A stretch of 15,713 bases of DNA from Coriobacteriia bacterium (lineage in GTDB: Bacteria; Actinomycetota; Coriobacteriia; Coriobacteriales; UBA8131): positions 1-15,713 of the forward strand of contig WQXX01000010.1 of assembly GCA_009781535.1 (NCBI GenBank), written 5' to 3'. Position 1 is the first letter of the stretch, and every line of letters starts with the position of its first letter. The translations under genes and the position numbers were made by a program. This document shows positions 7,761-15,713 of the stretch, piece by piece. The notes beneath the pieces are model-generated. The model searched no databases. It was not told the origin of the DNA and saw only the letters and a program-made list of their open reading frames with translations.

Positions 7761-10700
7761 TCAGGAAACGTCAAGCAGTTTTTGGATTTCTCCTGCGGCT
7801 CCATCGTAATCCATCATCATAATCATATCCTTGATTTTCTCGATTGCGTCTTTTAACGCACCAAAAAGGCTCAGCGAGTTCAGATTCTCAAGCTCTTCAT
7901 CGATACGTACAACATCGGTAGTATCAAAACAAACAAGCATTTCCCTCAGCATTGCCAGCAATTCAGGGGATAGTTCTATCGCGCCCTCCTCATGGCTTAT
8001 TATCTTGAAAGACTCTTCCAGTTGCACCTTAAGATTATTCAAGCCATCCAGGAATGGCGGCAGATTTGCAGCGCAGAATCCAGTATCCATTTTCGCAGAT
8101 GCGATTTCGAGACGATACGCCCTCTCCGAAAGCTCTGCAGCACCTATGTATGCCAGAGAACTCTTCATGCTATGCACGAATATCCTGAAATTACACATAT
8201 CGTTTGCTACCAGTGATTCAGCCAGAGTTGTATTGCACTTCTGAATCTCTCCTAACGTTAATTCCAGGGTTTTTTTGTAGATATCCCACTGGTTACCAAC
8301 CCTATCGAGTCCTTTTGATACAGAAAGCCCTTCGATTTGAGTGATTCTTGTCCAGAACTCCTTGTTTTCTGCGCCTTCAATATCCTTCAGACTTGATGCT
8401 TCTTGCGGCAGGTCGATGAATTTTTCTGAAGGAATCCATTTCAGGAGCATCTGTTTGAACTCAGCCTTGCGAATGGGTTTTGAGAGGTAATCATTCATAC
8501 CGGCTTTGAGCATCATTTCTCTTGCGCCGATAACAGCGCTTGCGGTAAGCGCGATTATCGGGGTCTGTATACCTGATTTACGGATTCTCTTCGTTGTTTC
8601 GACGCCATCCATTTCTGGCATTCGGTAATCCATGAACACGATATCATACTGATTGTCCCGAACCATTTCCAACGCTTGTTTTCCGGATATAGCCGTTTCA
8701 GCATTTATTTTGAAAAGGCCTAAGAAACCGCAGGCAACATTCAGATTAACCATGTTGTCATCGACGACCAATACCTTTGCATCGGGGGCGAATGCTAAAA
8801 CCTCTTTTTTATCTACTTTATGTATGAGTGTTTCATCGCCGAGGATCTTTGGTATCTCTACATAAAATGATGTGCCTTTGCCGTATACGCTTTCTACAGA
8901 AACATCCCCGTTCATCATGCTGAGAATGGATTTTACAATCGTAAGACCCAGTCCGGTTCCGATTTTTGTCCTGTTCTTCTTGACGTCAAACTGCTCAAAA
9001 GCCTCAAAAAGCGTCGGCAAATCCTCCGATCGAATACCCATACCTGTGTCGCTGACAATGATTTTTATCGAATTATCCGTATAGCTGATGGTCAATGTCA
9101 CAAAGCCTTCATCGGTGAACTTAATCGCATTGCTCAAAAGGTTTAATAAAACCTGCCTGAGACGAATATTGTCGCCATACAGGAACACTGGTTCTTCTGG
9201 CATGCATAATCTGAAGGTTATCGATCTGTTTGAGACCAGGAAATGTGCGACAGAACTCACGCTGTCAATCAAGGCGTTAAAGTCGTAGTGTATGGGTAAG
9301 AGGGTCAGTTTTCCCTCTTGTACTTTGGACATATCCAGAATATCGTTGATGATACTCAGCAAGGCCTCAGCAGAAGATTTAATGTCGTTGGCATACTGGA
9401 ATTGCCGTTTGCTTAAATCCTCTTGCAGCAGCAGCTCCGCCATTCCCAGTACAGCGTTCATCGGTGTGCGTATCTCATGCGACATGTTGGCTAAAAACCG
9501 GCTCTTTGCTTCGTTGGCAGCTTGAGCAGATTCTTTCTGGATCTCTGCCCTGCGTTCTCTTTCAGCGATTTCGAGCATTCTTTGTTCATTAGCCTTTGTT
9601 TCGCGTAGATCGCGAGAAAAAGATATGTAGTGGTATGTATCCTTCCAAGGAATCCGAATGATTTTGCTATCTACTGGAATAATCTCACCATCTGGCGACT
9701 GGAATGTCCTTTCAAGACTGATGACCTCCTTTTCATCCAAAATCTGCAGCATATCCTCTGATTTTTTTGTAGTTAACATTCCGTCTGGCTGGTATTCGGG
9801 GAAATAGTCATAGAAATCCCTACAAAAATCGGCCTTATTTGCGACGCCTAAGGTGTTGAGTGCTTCCTGATTACAATCGATGATATTGCCTTGGTCATCC
9901 CTCATGACGCAGATCAACGGTGTGCTGTTAAGCATCAGATTGACACGTTCGTTGGCTTCTTTGGCCTCAGCTTCTTTAAGCATAAAATCAGTCATATTGT
10001 AGTAATAAACGATCAAGCGATATCCAAAAACCCAAGAGATACGGGTAGCGTTAACCGTAAAGTATATAGGCGTCCCATCAGTTTTTTCCAATCGCACCAT
10101 AGCCTGCGAGAAACCTGTCTCCAAAGCTTCGCGAATAACCTCTCTTCTTATGACTTCGGTCCTCGTTCCATCAGGCTGAAACTCCGGTTGGATCGATAGG
10201 AACGTATCATTAAAAAAAGTAGGCGATGTTGTTTCAGGAATTGCGAATACTTCGACAATATCACTGTTAAATGCGACAGCATCACCATTTGTGTCCCATA
10301 CCGCACACGGCAGTGCGCTTGAATACAACAGATCGTTCAGACGACGCTCAGCTTCTTCCAGCCGTATCTCGGTGATATCGTTTGAGAAGATGAGGATACC
10401 GTCAAACTCCCCATTTTCATTCGTAATCCGCTTATACGTGATCCGATGTATCCGTCTTTCTCCACTCGACCGGCCGACAACATCGTCTGCAAAGAACTGT
10501 TCATCATCATTCAGGATTCGCGAAAGCCGGTGAGCTGCATTATTAATATCCAAACCTTCCCTGATTTTGAGTTTTTTGTATGCGTCAAGAAGCGGCATGC
10601 CAATAAAAGCATTGTAATCAGCAGTATCCGCCAAGCCGAGAAGGCTTTTACTGTAGTAGACGATCCTTGTATCGCGATCCAATAAGACAGAATAGCTGAA

Positions 10701-10811
10701 AGCGGTGTCCATAAGGGTCGCCAGATACTGTTCAAGCTTCTGTATATCCTTCACTCGATCATCCATGCTATCTGCTGACTCAAAGGAAGAATCATTCAAC
10801 GTATCAGACAT
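7761..10811 (-). CDS. Cytoplasmic hybrid histidine kinase: PAS-PAS-PAS-HisKA-HATPase-REC-Hpt
   Basis: The protein has 1016 residues from the ATG at 10811. Order: three PAS-like sensor domains (about 20-145, 150-275, 280-405), a coiled linker (405-435), HisKA with [14 protein letters not shown] (phospho-acceptor His445), HATPase_c with the N box LLSNAIKF (Asn561), DTGMGI (588-593) and GTGLGL, a receiver domain with VVDDN and [11 protein letters not shown] (phospho-acceptor Asp728, conserved Lys778), and an Hpt domain with FVHSMKSS (His880). There is no membrane segment, so it senses a cytoplasmic signal. The start was chosen because GAAGGGA precedes this ATG by about seven bases. An in-frame TTG at 10850 would overlap the upstream stop codon but lacks a good binding site. 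It is co-transcribed with the upstream REC-HD-GYP gene, whose receiver is the obvious final phosphate target of the Hpt. Confidence 0.95.
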   Translation of the reverse strand: MSDTLNDSSFESADSMDDRVKDIQKLEQYLATLMDTAFSYSVLLDRDTRIVYYSKSLLGLADTADYNAFIGMPLLDAYKKLKIREGLDINNAAHRLSRILNDDEQFFADDVVGRSSGERRIHRITYKRITNENGEFDGILIFSNDITEIRLEEAERRLNDLLYSSALPCAVWDTNGDAVAFNSDIVEVFAIPETTSPTFFNDTFLSIQPEFQPDGTRTEVIRREVIREALETGFSQAMVRLEKTDGTPIYFTVNATRISWVFGYRLIVYYYNMTDFMLKEAEAKEANERVNLMLNSTPLICVMRDDQGNIIDCNQEALNTLGVANKADFCRDFYDYFPEYQPDGMLTTKKSEDMLQILDEKEVISLERTFQSPDGEIIPVDSKIIRIPWKDTYHYISFSRDLRETKANEQRMLEIAERERRAEIQKESAQAANEAKSRFLANMSHEIRTPMNAVLGMAELLLQEDLSKRQFQYANDIKSSAEALLSIINDILDMSKVQEGKLTLLPIHYDFNALIDSVSSVAHFLVSNRSITFRLCMPEEPVFLYGDNIRLRQVLLNLLSNAIKFTDEGFVTLTISYTDNSIKIIVSDTGMGIRSEDLPTLFEAFEQFDVKKNRTKIGTGLGLTIVKSILSMMNGDVSVESVYGKGTSFYVEIPKILGDETLIHKVDKKEVLAFAPDAKVLVVDDNMVNLNVACGFLGLFKINAETAISGKQALEMVRDNQYDIVFMDYRMPEMDGVETTKRIRKSGIQTPIIALTASAVIGAREMMLKAGMNDYLSKPIRKAEFKQMLLKWIPSEKFIDLPQEASSLKDIEGAENKEFWTRITQIEGLSVSKGLDRVGNQWDIYKKTLELTLGEIQKCNTTLAESLVANDMCNFRIFVHSMKSSLAYIGAAELSERAYRLEIASAKMDTGFCAANLPPFLDGLNNLKVQLEESFKIISHEEGAIELSPELLAMLREMLVCFDTTDVVRIDEELENLNSLSLFGALKDAIEKIKDMIMMMDYDGAAGEIQKLLDVS

Positions 10812-10846
10812 TTCGAATCCCTTCGAACGTACCTGCACACCACGTG

Positions 10847-11929
10847 TCAAGCATTTTTCATCCCTTCGCTGACTATTTGGATCTTGTCGGATAAGTCTAC
10901 AAACAGATCCACGAGGTTTTGGTCGAATTGTGAGCCGCGTCCTTCGACGATGATTTGCATAGCCTCCTCATGCGAGAAAGCTTTTTTATAGGGACGATTC
11001 GAGACCAGCGCGTCGTAAACATCGACAATCGCCATCATGCGCGCCTGCAAAGGAATCTCTTCGCCTTTTAATTGGTCCGGATAGCCTGTGCCATCCCATC
11101 GTTCATGGTGCCAATATGCCAGAATCTTTGCATAATCCAAGAATGTTTGGTTTGGTATCTTTTCTTCAAGGCTCTCGAGTAGCATTCTTCCATACAGCGA
11201 ATGAAGCTTCATTTTCGCGAACTCTTCCTCGGTAAGACGCGAAGGCTTTAAGAGGATGTCGTCGCGGATCTTGATCTTTCCAACATCATGCAGAAGAGCG
11301 GATTTCAAGAAAGCCCTTATGTCCCACGTCGCTAATTCGGCTGTGTACTGTATGGTTTTCTGCATGGCTTCCAGTAGAATCTCCAGATATTTTTGGACGC
11401 GATCGATATGCTGCCCTGTTTCCTCATCCCTAAACTCGATGATCTCCGCCGCCCATACAATGATCGCATTCTGAAGCGCCGAGATTTCCTTTACGCGTTC
11501 GTCGACCATATCAAGCAGGTTATCGTTAAACTCACGCAATTCATTCTTTTGCGCCTGCAACAGCAGATGCAATTCGACTCTCTTGAGCAGGATCGCATGC
11601 GAAAACGGCTTGGTAATGTAGTCGACTGCGCCCAGCGAAAGCCCCAGGAGTTCGTTTTCTAACTCGTTTTTCCCCGTCAGGAAGATGACGGGGATATCTG
11701 CGGTATCGGGGTTGCTCTTTAAGGCTTTTATCGTATCGTAACCACTCATGCCTGGCATCTCGATGTCGAGCAGAATCAAGTCAGGTTTGACCTTTTTAAG
11801 CGTCAACATGAGTTTTTCACCCGAAGGTATGGTAATCACCGTGTACTTGTGCTGCATCGCTGCCTTGCCGGTATTCAAGTTCACGATGCTGTCATCGACC
11901 AAAAAGATACAAGGCTTTCGCTCGTCCAT
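10847..11929 (-). CDS. Response regulator with HD-GYP cyclic-di-GMP phosphodiesterase domain
   Basis: The predicted protein has 360 residues. An N-terminal receiver (1-120) shows the acidic pair VDD (11-13), phospho-acceptor Asp55 in [13 protein letters not shown], Thr85 and Lys107. A short coiled linker (125-155) joins it to an HD-GYP domain with [10 protein letters not shown] (metal-binding His214-Asp215), [11 protein letters not shown] (274-284, with GYP 282-284) and [25 protein letters not shown] enzymes hydrolyse cyclic di-GMP; all key residues appear present, so an active enzyme is expected. GAGGAA lies six bases before the start. The stop codon is 35 bp upstream of the chosen kinase start, so the two genes form one operon. 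No diguanylate cyclase gene is in the window. Confidence 0.95.
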   Translation of the reverse strand: MDERKPCIFLVDDSIVNLNTGKAAMQHKYTVITIPSGEKLMLTLKKVKPDLILLDIEMPGMSGYDTIKALKSNPDTADIPVIFLTGKNELENELLGLSLGAVDYITKPFSHAILLKRVELHLLLQAQKNELREFNDNLLDMVDERVKEISALQNAIIVWAAEIIEFRDEETGQHIDRVQKYLEILLEAMQKTIQYTAELATWDIRAFLKSALLHDVGKIKIRDDILLKPSRLTEEEFAKMKLHSLYGRMLLESLEEKIPNQTFLDYAKILAYWHHERWDGTGYPDQLKGEEIPLQARMMAIVDVYDALVSNRPYKKAFSHEEAMQIIVEGRGSQFDQNLVDLFVDLSDKIQIVSEGMKNA

Positions 11930-11972
11930 TCTGCTTCCTCGTTCCTAAAGTAAGAGAATTAACCTATGCTGA

Positions 11973-12112
11973 TGTGCCTGCGTTGATTCAGTTGTAATAC
12001 CATGCGCGAAAGGCTAGAAAGAAAACGTCTCAAAGATGCCGTTGTGCCTGCGTTGATTCAGTTGTAATACCGTACGCGAAAGGCTAGAAAGAAAACGTCT
12101 CAAAGATTTCGT
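11973..12112. repeat. 70-bp tandem duplication of the clostripain gene 3' end
   Basis: Positions 11973-12042 and 12043-12112 are consecutive copies, identical over the first 65 bp except for two bases near 12002-12004 and 12072-12074. The right copy contains the last nine codons and the TAG of the clostripain gene (12084); the left copy carries a non-translated relic of those codons. The duplication therefore happened within or after the gene's 3' end. I see no classical terminator in it. Confidence 0.93.
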
Positions 12113-14207
12113 TGTAGATAACGTAGTAGCCTGGCTTTGAATAATGTCGGACGCCAGAGTAGTCAATCATCTCAAAAGCGATGACATAAAAGCCGTCACC
12201 CAAACTGGAATTATAAAAGCTCGTCTCATTGTCTACGGTAACAGATACCGAGGTAAGTTCCTCAGGGTCGCTCACGTTAAAATCCCAGTCGCCGGTGTTG
12301 CGGTAGTTGTAGAGGATGGGCTCGATGATATCGCCAATCTTGAGCGGTTCATACACCGGGTTGGATACCGTCAACTCGTTGAATACAAAGTTGCCCAAAG
12401 CGATAAGGCCAAGCATCTCATAGGAGCCCTCATAATAGTACGGCCCACTCCAGCTATATAAAACCATGAGGTTCTTTTGTGCGCCGTTATGATAGACCGG
12501 TACGCGATAAAGGACAAAGTCGACTCCATGACCGACAGCTTCCATATAACAAAGCGCCCCATCGATACTGCCCCAGTAGCCACTGAATTCGTCGTAGAAA
12601 AGACCATATTCCCAATCTGCGTATATATCGCCACGTGTGCCAAAATGGATGAATTCACCAGAGTACAGGTTAAAGACGCCCACCTTCAAAAAGATGGCGG
12701 CGACGTTTTCTGCACGTTCCTCAAGCTCCATCCACCATACCTCGTTACCGTGTGCAACGAGAGAAACATCATCAAGGCCCAGCGTCGCTGGCGCCGGCAA
12801 GGGCTGTGGTGTAGGGGCGGGTTGAGGAGTAGGAGTAGGCGCAGTCAGCGAGGTTAGATACGCCAGCCCTTCTTGCGACAAGGTACCGTTGAAAGCATAC
12901 TCGTAATAGAACCTGAAGGCAGGGGAGGTGTTAAGTTCCACGAACGTCGCAAAATAACGTGCGCTACCCGTATAGGGGAAATAGCACGAAATCCCATGTC
13001 CTTCTGAACGCACCGGATTGATTACATGGTAGACCACCGCATTGTTAATAGCTCGAAGCATTGCAGCCGAGCTTTTGGGCAGCAATTCGCGGGCATGCGT
13101 CACAAGATCGCCCAGATCGACCATGTCGTATTTGCTTTCCGAACCGTTACTGCCTCCATAATTCTCTGATGCATAAGCGGCGCGTCCAAAGATCGCCATG
13201 TGCTCAGCACCGTCTTTGACAGCACCCTCAAGAAGCTCGATGCCCACATCATTGTAGGCCTTCAAGAGATCGTCGGCGTAGGACATGTCGATGACGCTGA
13301 GCGTCGTGTAGCAGGTATATCCAATCTGCGCGCACTGCGCCGCATAACCATCCGCGATGGCTTTGCCCAGCGCCGCGCCGTTGATGGAAGAGTTTCGAGC
13401 GAGTGCAGAGAAGAGAGCGGCGTAATCCCACGAGCAACCCAGCTGGGATTCTTCTGACGCCACGAAGTAGCGAGCTAAGCCGTTAAGTGCATCAACCGTG
13501 TCGATGGTTGCCATGAGGCAGGCGCTTAAGCCAATCAGCTCATAAGCGCCCGAGGCGGCAGGACGCGAGCTGACAGCCTGCTTAAGCTCCGTCAGCGTGA
13601 TGCCGTCCATACCATACAAATCGTCGAAGGCAACGCCCAAAAGACTGCCTCCACCGTGGTCGTAAATGAGAAGCATCTGTTTTTCTGCAGGATAATTCTG
13701 ATTACAGAAGGTCAGGAAATCTGCCAGTGTCTCAGGGTCGCCCATGTTAGCAAGCGGTTGCTTCTCCAGCGGCGTGAGCGTGTTGCCCTTATAGAGGAAA
13801 CGGTTGATGGCATTGGGGTCTGTAAAGTCGTTGTGCCAGCGCTTTGCGCCGCCAGCTTCGACGACAACGGTCACATTGCTCGGCAGATTAACGCTCATCA
13901 TCTCCAGCATCTGGCCGGTGGGCGTAAAGCGAAGGTCATCGCGGAGTTCAAGGTCGCTACCGCAGATGTACCAGTAAATTGCCCATGTACCGTCTTTTGC
14001 CGTGTAGGGCTCATAGGGGGCGTCGCCCAGGTCTATCGTAGGGTTGTTGGGTTGGTTGGGGTTGAAGTTTGGGTCGTCGGTTACAATTTTCAAACATGCG
14101 GCGGATCCAAAGAGCGAAACAGCCAACACTGTCGCAAGCACGATTCCGAGAATGCGACCAACAAGATGCGAATTGTACAAACGGAAGACATTTCGAGTTC
14201 TTTTCAT
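12084..14207 (-). CDS. Secreted clostripain-family (C11) cysteine peptidase, probable lipoprotein
   Basis: The predicted protein has 707 residues. It has an N-terminal export signal (basic 1-18, hydrophobic 19-33) followed by GSAAC, with Cys38 as a possible lipid-attachment residue, though the lipobox is not ideal. The peptidase domain begins near residue 73 (GTWAIYWYICGSDLE) and carries the catalytic pair His184 in YDHGGGS and Cys230 in GLSACLMAT. C11 peptidases cut after Arg or Lys. A Pro/Thr-rich linker (about 455-475) leads to a C-terminal part (476-707), rich in Tyr and Trp, with no motif I recognise. AGGAG lies seven bases before the start. The gene is divergent from the ECF sigma gene. 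Its extreme 3' end is duplicated downstream (70-bp repeat). Confidence 0.9.
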   Translation of the reverse strand: MKRTRNVFRLYNSHLVGRILGIVLATVLAVSLFGSAACLKIVTDDPNFNPNQPNNPTIDLGDAPYEPYTAKDGTWAIYWYICGSDLELRDDLRFTPTGQMLEMMSVNLPSNVTVVVEAGGAKRWHNDFTDPNAINRFLYKGNTLTPLEKQPLANMGDPETLADFLTFCNQNYPAEKQMLLIYDHGGGSLLGVAFDDLYGMDGITLTELKQAVSSRPAASGAYELIGLSACLMATIDTVDALNGLARYFVASEESQLGCSWDYAALFSALARNSSINGAALGKAIADGYAAQCAQIGYTCYTTLSVIDMSYADDLLKAYNDVGIELLEGAVKDGAEHMAIFGRAAYASENYGGSNGSESKYDMVDLGDLVTHARELLPKSSAAMLRAINNAVVYHVINPVRSEGHGISCYFPYTGSARYFATFVELNTSPAFRFYYEYAFNGTLSQEGLAYLTSLTAPTPTPQPAPTPQPLPAPATLGLDDVSLVAHGNEVWWMELEERAENVAAIFLKVGVFNLYSGEFIHFGTRGDIYADWEYGLFYDEFSGYWGSIDGALCYMEAVGHGVDFVLYRVPVYHNGAQKNLMVLYSWSGPYYYEGSYEMLGLIALGNFVFNELTVSNPVYEPLKIGDIIEPILYNYRNTGDWDFNVSDPEELTSVSVTVDNETSFYNSSLGDGFYVIAFEMIDYSGVRHYSKPGYYVIYNEIFETFSF

Positions 14208-14290
14208 TTTTTACTCCTGTCTTTGTGTTTGGACCAGTGGGTTTACAGTCAGAATACCGTTCAACGAACATCTTTCACAGGATCATACAA

Positions 14291-14318
14291 ATTATATCGT
14301 TCATCGGCAACTTCGCAA
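14291..14318 (-). promoter_or_regulatory. Promoter of the clostripain gene
   Basis: On the minus strand TTGCGA (14313-14318), a 16-bp spacer and a perfect TATAAT (14291-14296) lie 84-111 bp upstream of the start codon. This looks like a housekeeping-sigma promoter rather than an ECF promoter. Confidence 0.55.
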
Positions 14319-14432
14319 CAGCGGGTATTGCAATAATCCATCCGCACGTCATTGAGAGAAGCGTGTAGCGCGACGTGGCAATCCAGAAAGGGCATCTGAT
14401 AACATAAACCTCGCAAGTTTCTGCAGAACTTC

Positions 14433-14457
14433 GGAAAAACATAAAACCATCCTGTCC
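14433..14457 (+). promoter_or_regulatory. Tentative ECF-type promoter upstream of the sigma gene
   Basis: GGAAAA (14433-14438) and TGTCC (14453-14457) have the approximate sequence and spacing of ECF promoters (GGAAC ... GTC) and lie about 40 bp before the start codon. No housekeeping promoter of comparable quality is seen here. ECF factors often transcribe their own gene. The match is short and could be chance. Confidence 0.2.
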
Positions 14458-14497
14458 GTTCATGCATCTGTGTAGTAAAAGGAAAGGAGGATCAACA

Positions 14498-15713
14498 ATG
14501 GCAATGACAGAACAACAGATAAAACTGGTCGTCGCGGCGCAGAACGGCGATTCCAAGAGCTTTGGGGACCTGTTCGCTTTGTACTATGACAAAGTATACG
14601 CGCTGATACGGATGATCTTGAAAAACAGCAACGACGCCGAGGACGTCCTTCAGGAGACCTTCATCACTGCATGGAGGAAGCTGAACACTCTTGAAACCCC
14701 GCTGACTTTCTCGGTCTGGATCCAGGTTATCGCACGCAACCACTGCAACATGGTGCTACGGAAGAAGAACATGGCGATTCTGCTTGACGCAGAGCAGGAG
14801 ATCGAGGACTTTGATACCGAGGATTCCAGCGACCTGCTGCCCGCTGTCTACACCGAACGAGCAGATCTGAAGGAGCGCCTCGGGCGGATCATCGACGGCT
14901 TGTCGGAGGTACAGCGTCAGGCAATCGTGCTTTATTACTTCAACGGGATGAGCGTGAGCGAGATTGCTGACATGATGGAATGTAGCGTCAATACGGTTAA
15001 GACGCGCCTGTACCTCGCGCGAAAAGCCATCCGTTCAGAAGTCGAGGAGCAGGAACGCAGAAGCGGTGAGAAGTTCTACGGTCTTGCCGGAATCCCGATG
15101 CTGCCATTCGGCAATGTTATGTACGCTCACCTGCAATCGCTGTCCATCGGTAAGGGCGCCGCAAGTGTGACACTGCAAGCAATCATGAATTCGATTTCTG
15201 GTAGCGGGGGAGCTGCGGCTACGAGCGCGGTGGCGCCGGGCGCGAACGCGGTGGCGCCGGGCGCGAACGCGGTGGCGCCGGGCGCGAGTGCGGCGGCGCC
15301 GGGCGCGAGTGCGGTGGCGCCGGGCGCGAACGCGGCTTCAACTGCGAGCACAGCGGCTCCAAGTGCAGGAGCTCCAGCTGCGAGTGCGACGGCGCCTATT
15401 GCGAGCGCGGCTCCAGTGGCTCCGACCAGCGCAGAAGCTCCCGCAGCAGCGCCTGCCACAGTGCCGATGTCGGGTACGGCAACTGTACCCATGTCGGGCT
15501 CTGCCACAGTGCCGATGTCGGGCTCTGCCACAGTGCCGATGTCGGGCTCTGCCACAGTACCTATGTCGGGCTCAGCCGCAATACCTATGTCAAGCACAGG
15601 AGCACATACAGCGTCGGGTATCGTTGTTAAAGCAGCCTCAGCTACAGCTGCAAAGACACTGCCTTTGGCGGCAAAGATACTTGCGGGTGTAGTAGCGATT
15701 TGCACAGTGAGCG
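14498..15713 (+). CDS. ECF sigma factor with repeat-rich linker and membrane anchor (partial, runs off window)
   Basis: The frame is open from the ATG at 14498, which has AAAGGAGG seven bases upstream, to the window end: 405 full codons with no stop. Residues 20-62 match sigma region 2 (LFALYYDKVYALIR, DAEDVLQETFITAWRKL). Residues 127-180 match region 4, with the helix-turn-helix MSVSEIADMMECSVNTVKTR. This is a normal ECF core. It is followed by about 50 residues with GIPMLPFGNVMYAHLQSLSI, then an Ala/Pro/Gly/Ser-rich stretch (about 236-320) with five AVAPGAN-type 7-residue repeats (244-278), then six ATVPMSGS-type 8-residue repeats (320-367). A hydrophobic segment starts near 388 (LPLAAKILAGVVAICTV) and is probably membrane-spanning. 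The rest lies outside the window. I infer a membrane-tethered sigma factor whose C-terminal part senses an external signal. No separate anti-sigma gene is visible. Confidence 0.9.
   Translation, partial: MAMTEQQIKLVVAAQNGDSKSFGDLFALYYDKVYALIRMILKNSNDAEDVLQETFITAWRKLNTLETPLTFSVWIQVIARNHCNMVLRKKNMAILLDAEQEIEDFDTEDSSDLLPAVYTERADLKERLGRIIDGLSEVQRQAIVLYYFNGMSVSEIADMMECSVNTVKTRLYLARKAIRSEVEEQERRSGEKFYGLAGIPMLPFGNVMYAHLQSLSIGKGAASVTLQAIMNSISGSGGAAATSAVAPGANAVAPGANAVAPGASAAAPGASAVAPGANAASTASTAAPSAGAPAASATAPIASAAPVAPTSAEAPAAAPATVPMSGTATVPMSGSATVPMSGSATVPMSGSATVPMSGSAAIPMSSTGAHTASGIVVKAASATAAKTLPLAAKILAGVVAICTVS
15227..15331. repeat. Five 21-bp repeats inside the ECF sigma gene
   Basis: Five in-frame copies of a 21-bp, very GC-rich unit encode AVAPGAN, AVAPGAN, AVAPGAS, AAAPGAS and AVAPGAN. 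The copies are nearly identical at DNA level, which suggests recent expansion. The same DNA creates a long spurious open frame on the opposite strand. Confidence 0.95.
15455..15598. repeat. Six 24-bp repeats inside the ECF sigma gene
   Basis: Six in-frame units of 24 bp encode ATVPMSGT, four copies of ATVPMSGS, and a diverged AAIPMSST. The middle copies are almost identical in DNA, while the ends have drifted, the usual pattern of slippage-driven expansion. Confidence 0.95.

Larger units (their letters stand above)
14208..14497. other. Divergent intergenic region between clostripain and ECF sigma genes
   Basis: This 290-bp stretch holds the clostripain promoter (14291-14318, minus) and a tentative ECF-type promoter (14433-14457, plus). 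I see no terminator, RNA gene or clear operator dyad. Short open frames here have no binding sites or recognisable products. Confidence 0.6.

Noticed and set aside
10812..10850. TTG start of the hybrid kinase overlapping the upstream stop
   Set aside because: Possible by translational coupling, but the ATG at 10811 has a much better ribosome binding site and the 13 extra residues carry no domain.
7603..12100. 12-base match AGAAAACGTCTC upstream of hisG and in the 70-bp repeat
   Set aside because: Several 12-base matches are expected by chance in a window of this length, and the contexts differ.
13656..14336. Plus-strand open frame of 226 codons
   Set aside because: It is antisense to the signal peptide and peptidase domain of the clostripain gene, with no binding site and no recognisable motif.
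15127..15705. Minus-strand frame encoding repeated PDIGTVAE and FAPGATA units
   Set aside because: It is the complement of the in-frame repeats of the ECF sigma gene; the sigma frame has a strong start site and known domains.

Overview
The window carries eight protein-coding genes that I can support, seven complete and one running off the right end, plus one tRNA gene. It looks like chromosomal DNA of an anaerobic Gram-positive-type bacterium of medium GC content, such as a Coriobacteriia or Clostridia member. That placement is an inference from gene content: a YhbD/bactofilin pair, a hexameric anaerobe-type glutamate dehydrogenase, a long-form HisG, a clostripain-family lipoprotein and an ECF sigma factor with a long C-terminal extension. 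No rRNA or universal marker gene is present, so the genus cannot be named.

Layout. Positions 1-127 are an 11-bp tandem array that grows out of the stop codon of a bactofilin-like gene (119-850, minus). The MerR-like regulator yhbD (876-1577, minus) lies directly upstream of it. The 559-bp gap before the next gene holds a strong minus-strand promoter with a MerR-style operator in its spacer, a 183-bp MITE-like inverted-repeat element, and the terminator of gdhA. Glutamate dehydrogenase (2137-3468, minus) follows, preceded by four 10-bp direct repeats. Next come tRNA-Pro(GGG) with a strong terminator (3737-3863), a TerC/Alx-family membrane protein (3912-4838, plus), and a AAA/DUF4143 ATPase with an unusual C-terminal extension (5044-6597, plus). 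hisG (6705-7577, minus) stands alone behind a promoter that contains a dyad operator. Four 22-bp tandem repeats separate it from a signalling operon: a REC-HD-GYP c-di-GMP phosphodiesterase (10847-11929, minus) and a 1016-residue PAS3-HisKA-HATPase-REC-Hpt hybrid kinase (7761-10811, minus). Upstream of these is a secreted clostripain-like peptidase (12084-14207, minus). It is divergent from an ECF sigma factor (14498 to the window end, plus) that has two arrays of low-complexity repeats and a putative membrane anchor.

How the genes fit together. The kinase and the HD-GYP regulator are complementary parts of one phosphorelay: the Hpt domain of the kinase can pass phosphate to the receiver of the phosphodiesterase. 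The ECF factor appears to be a one-protein membrane sensor, with the sigma domains joined by a linker to a membrane segment. The rest are housekeeping or stand-alone genes.

The most striking non-coding theme is that three minus-strand genes (bactofilin, hybrid kinase, clostripain) each have tandem duplications at or a few bases past their stop codons. In two of the three, the repeat includes the final codons of the gene. The most interesting candidates for new biology are the repeat-linked ECF factor, the two-site MerR-like operator of yhbD, the MITE-like element, and the extra domain on the DUF4143 ATPase.
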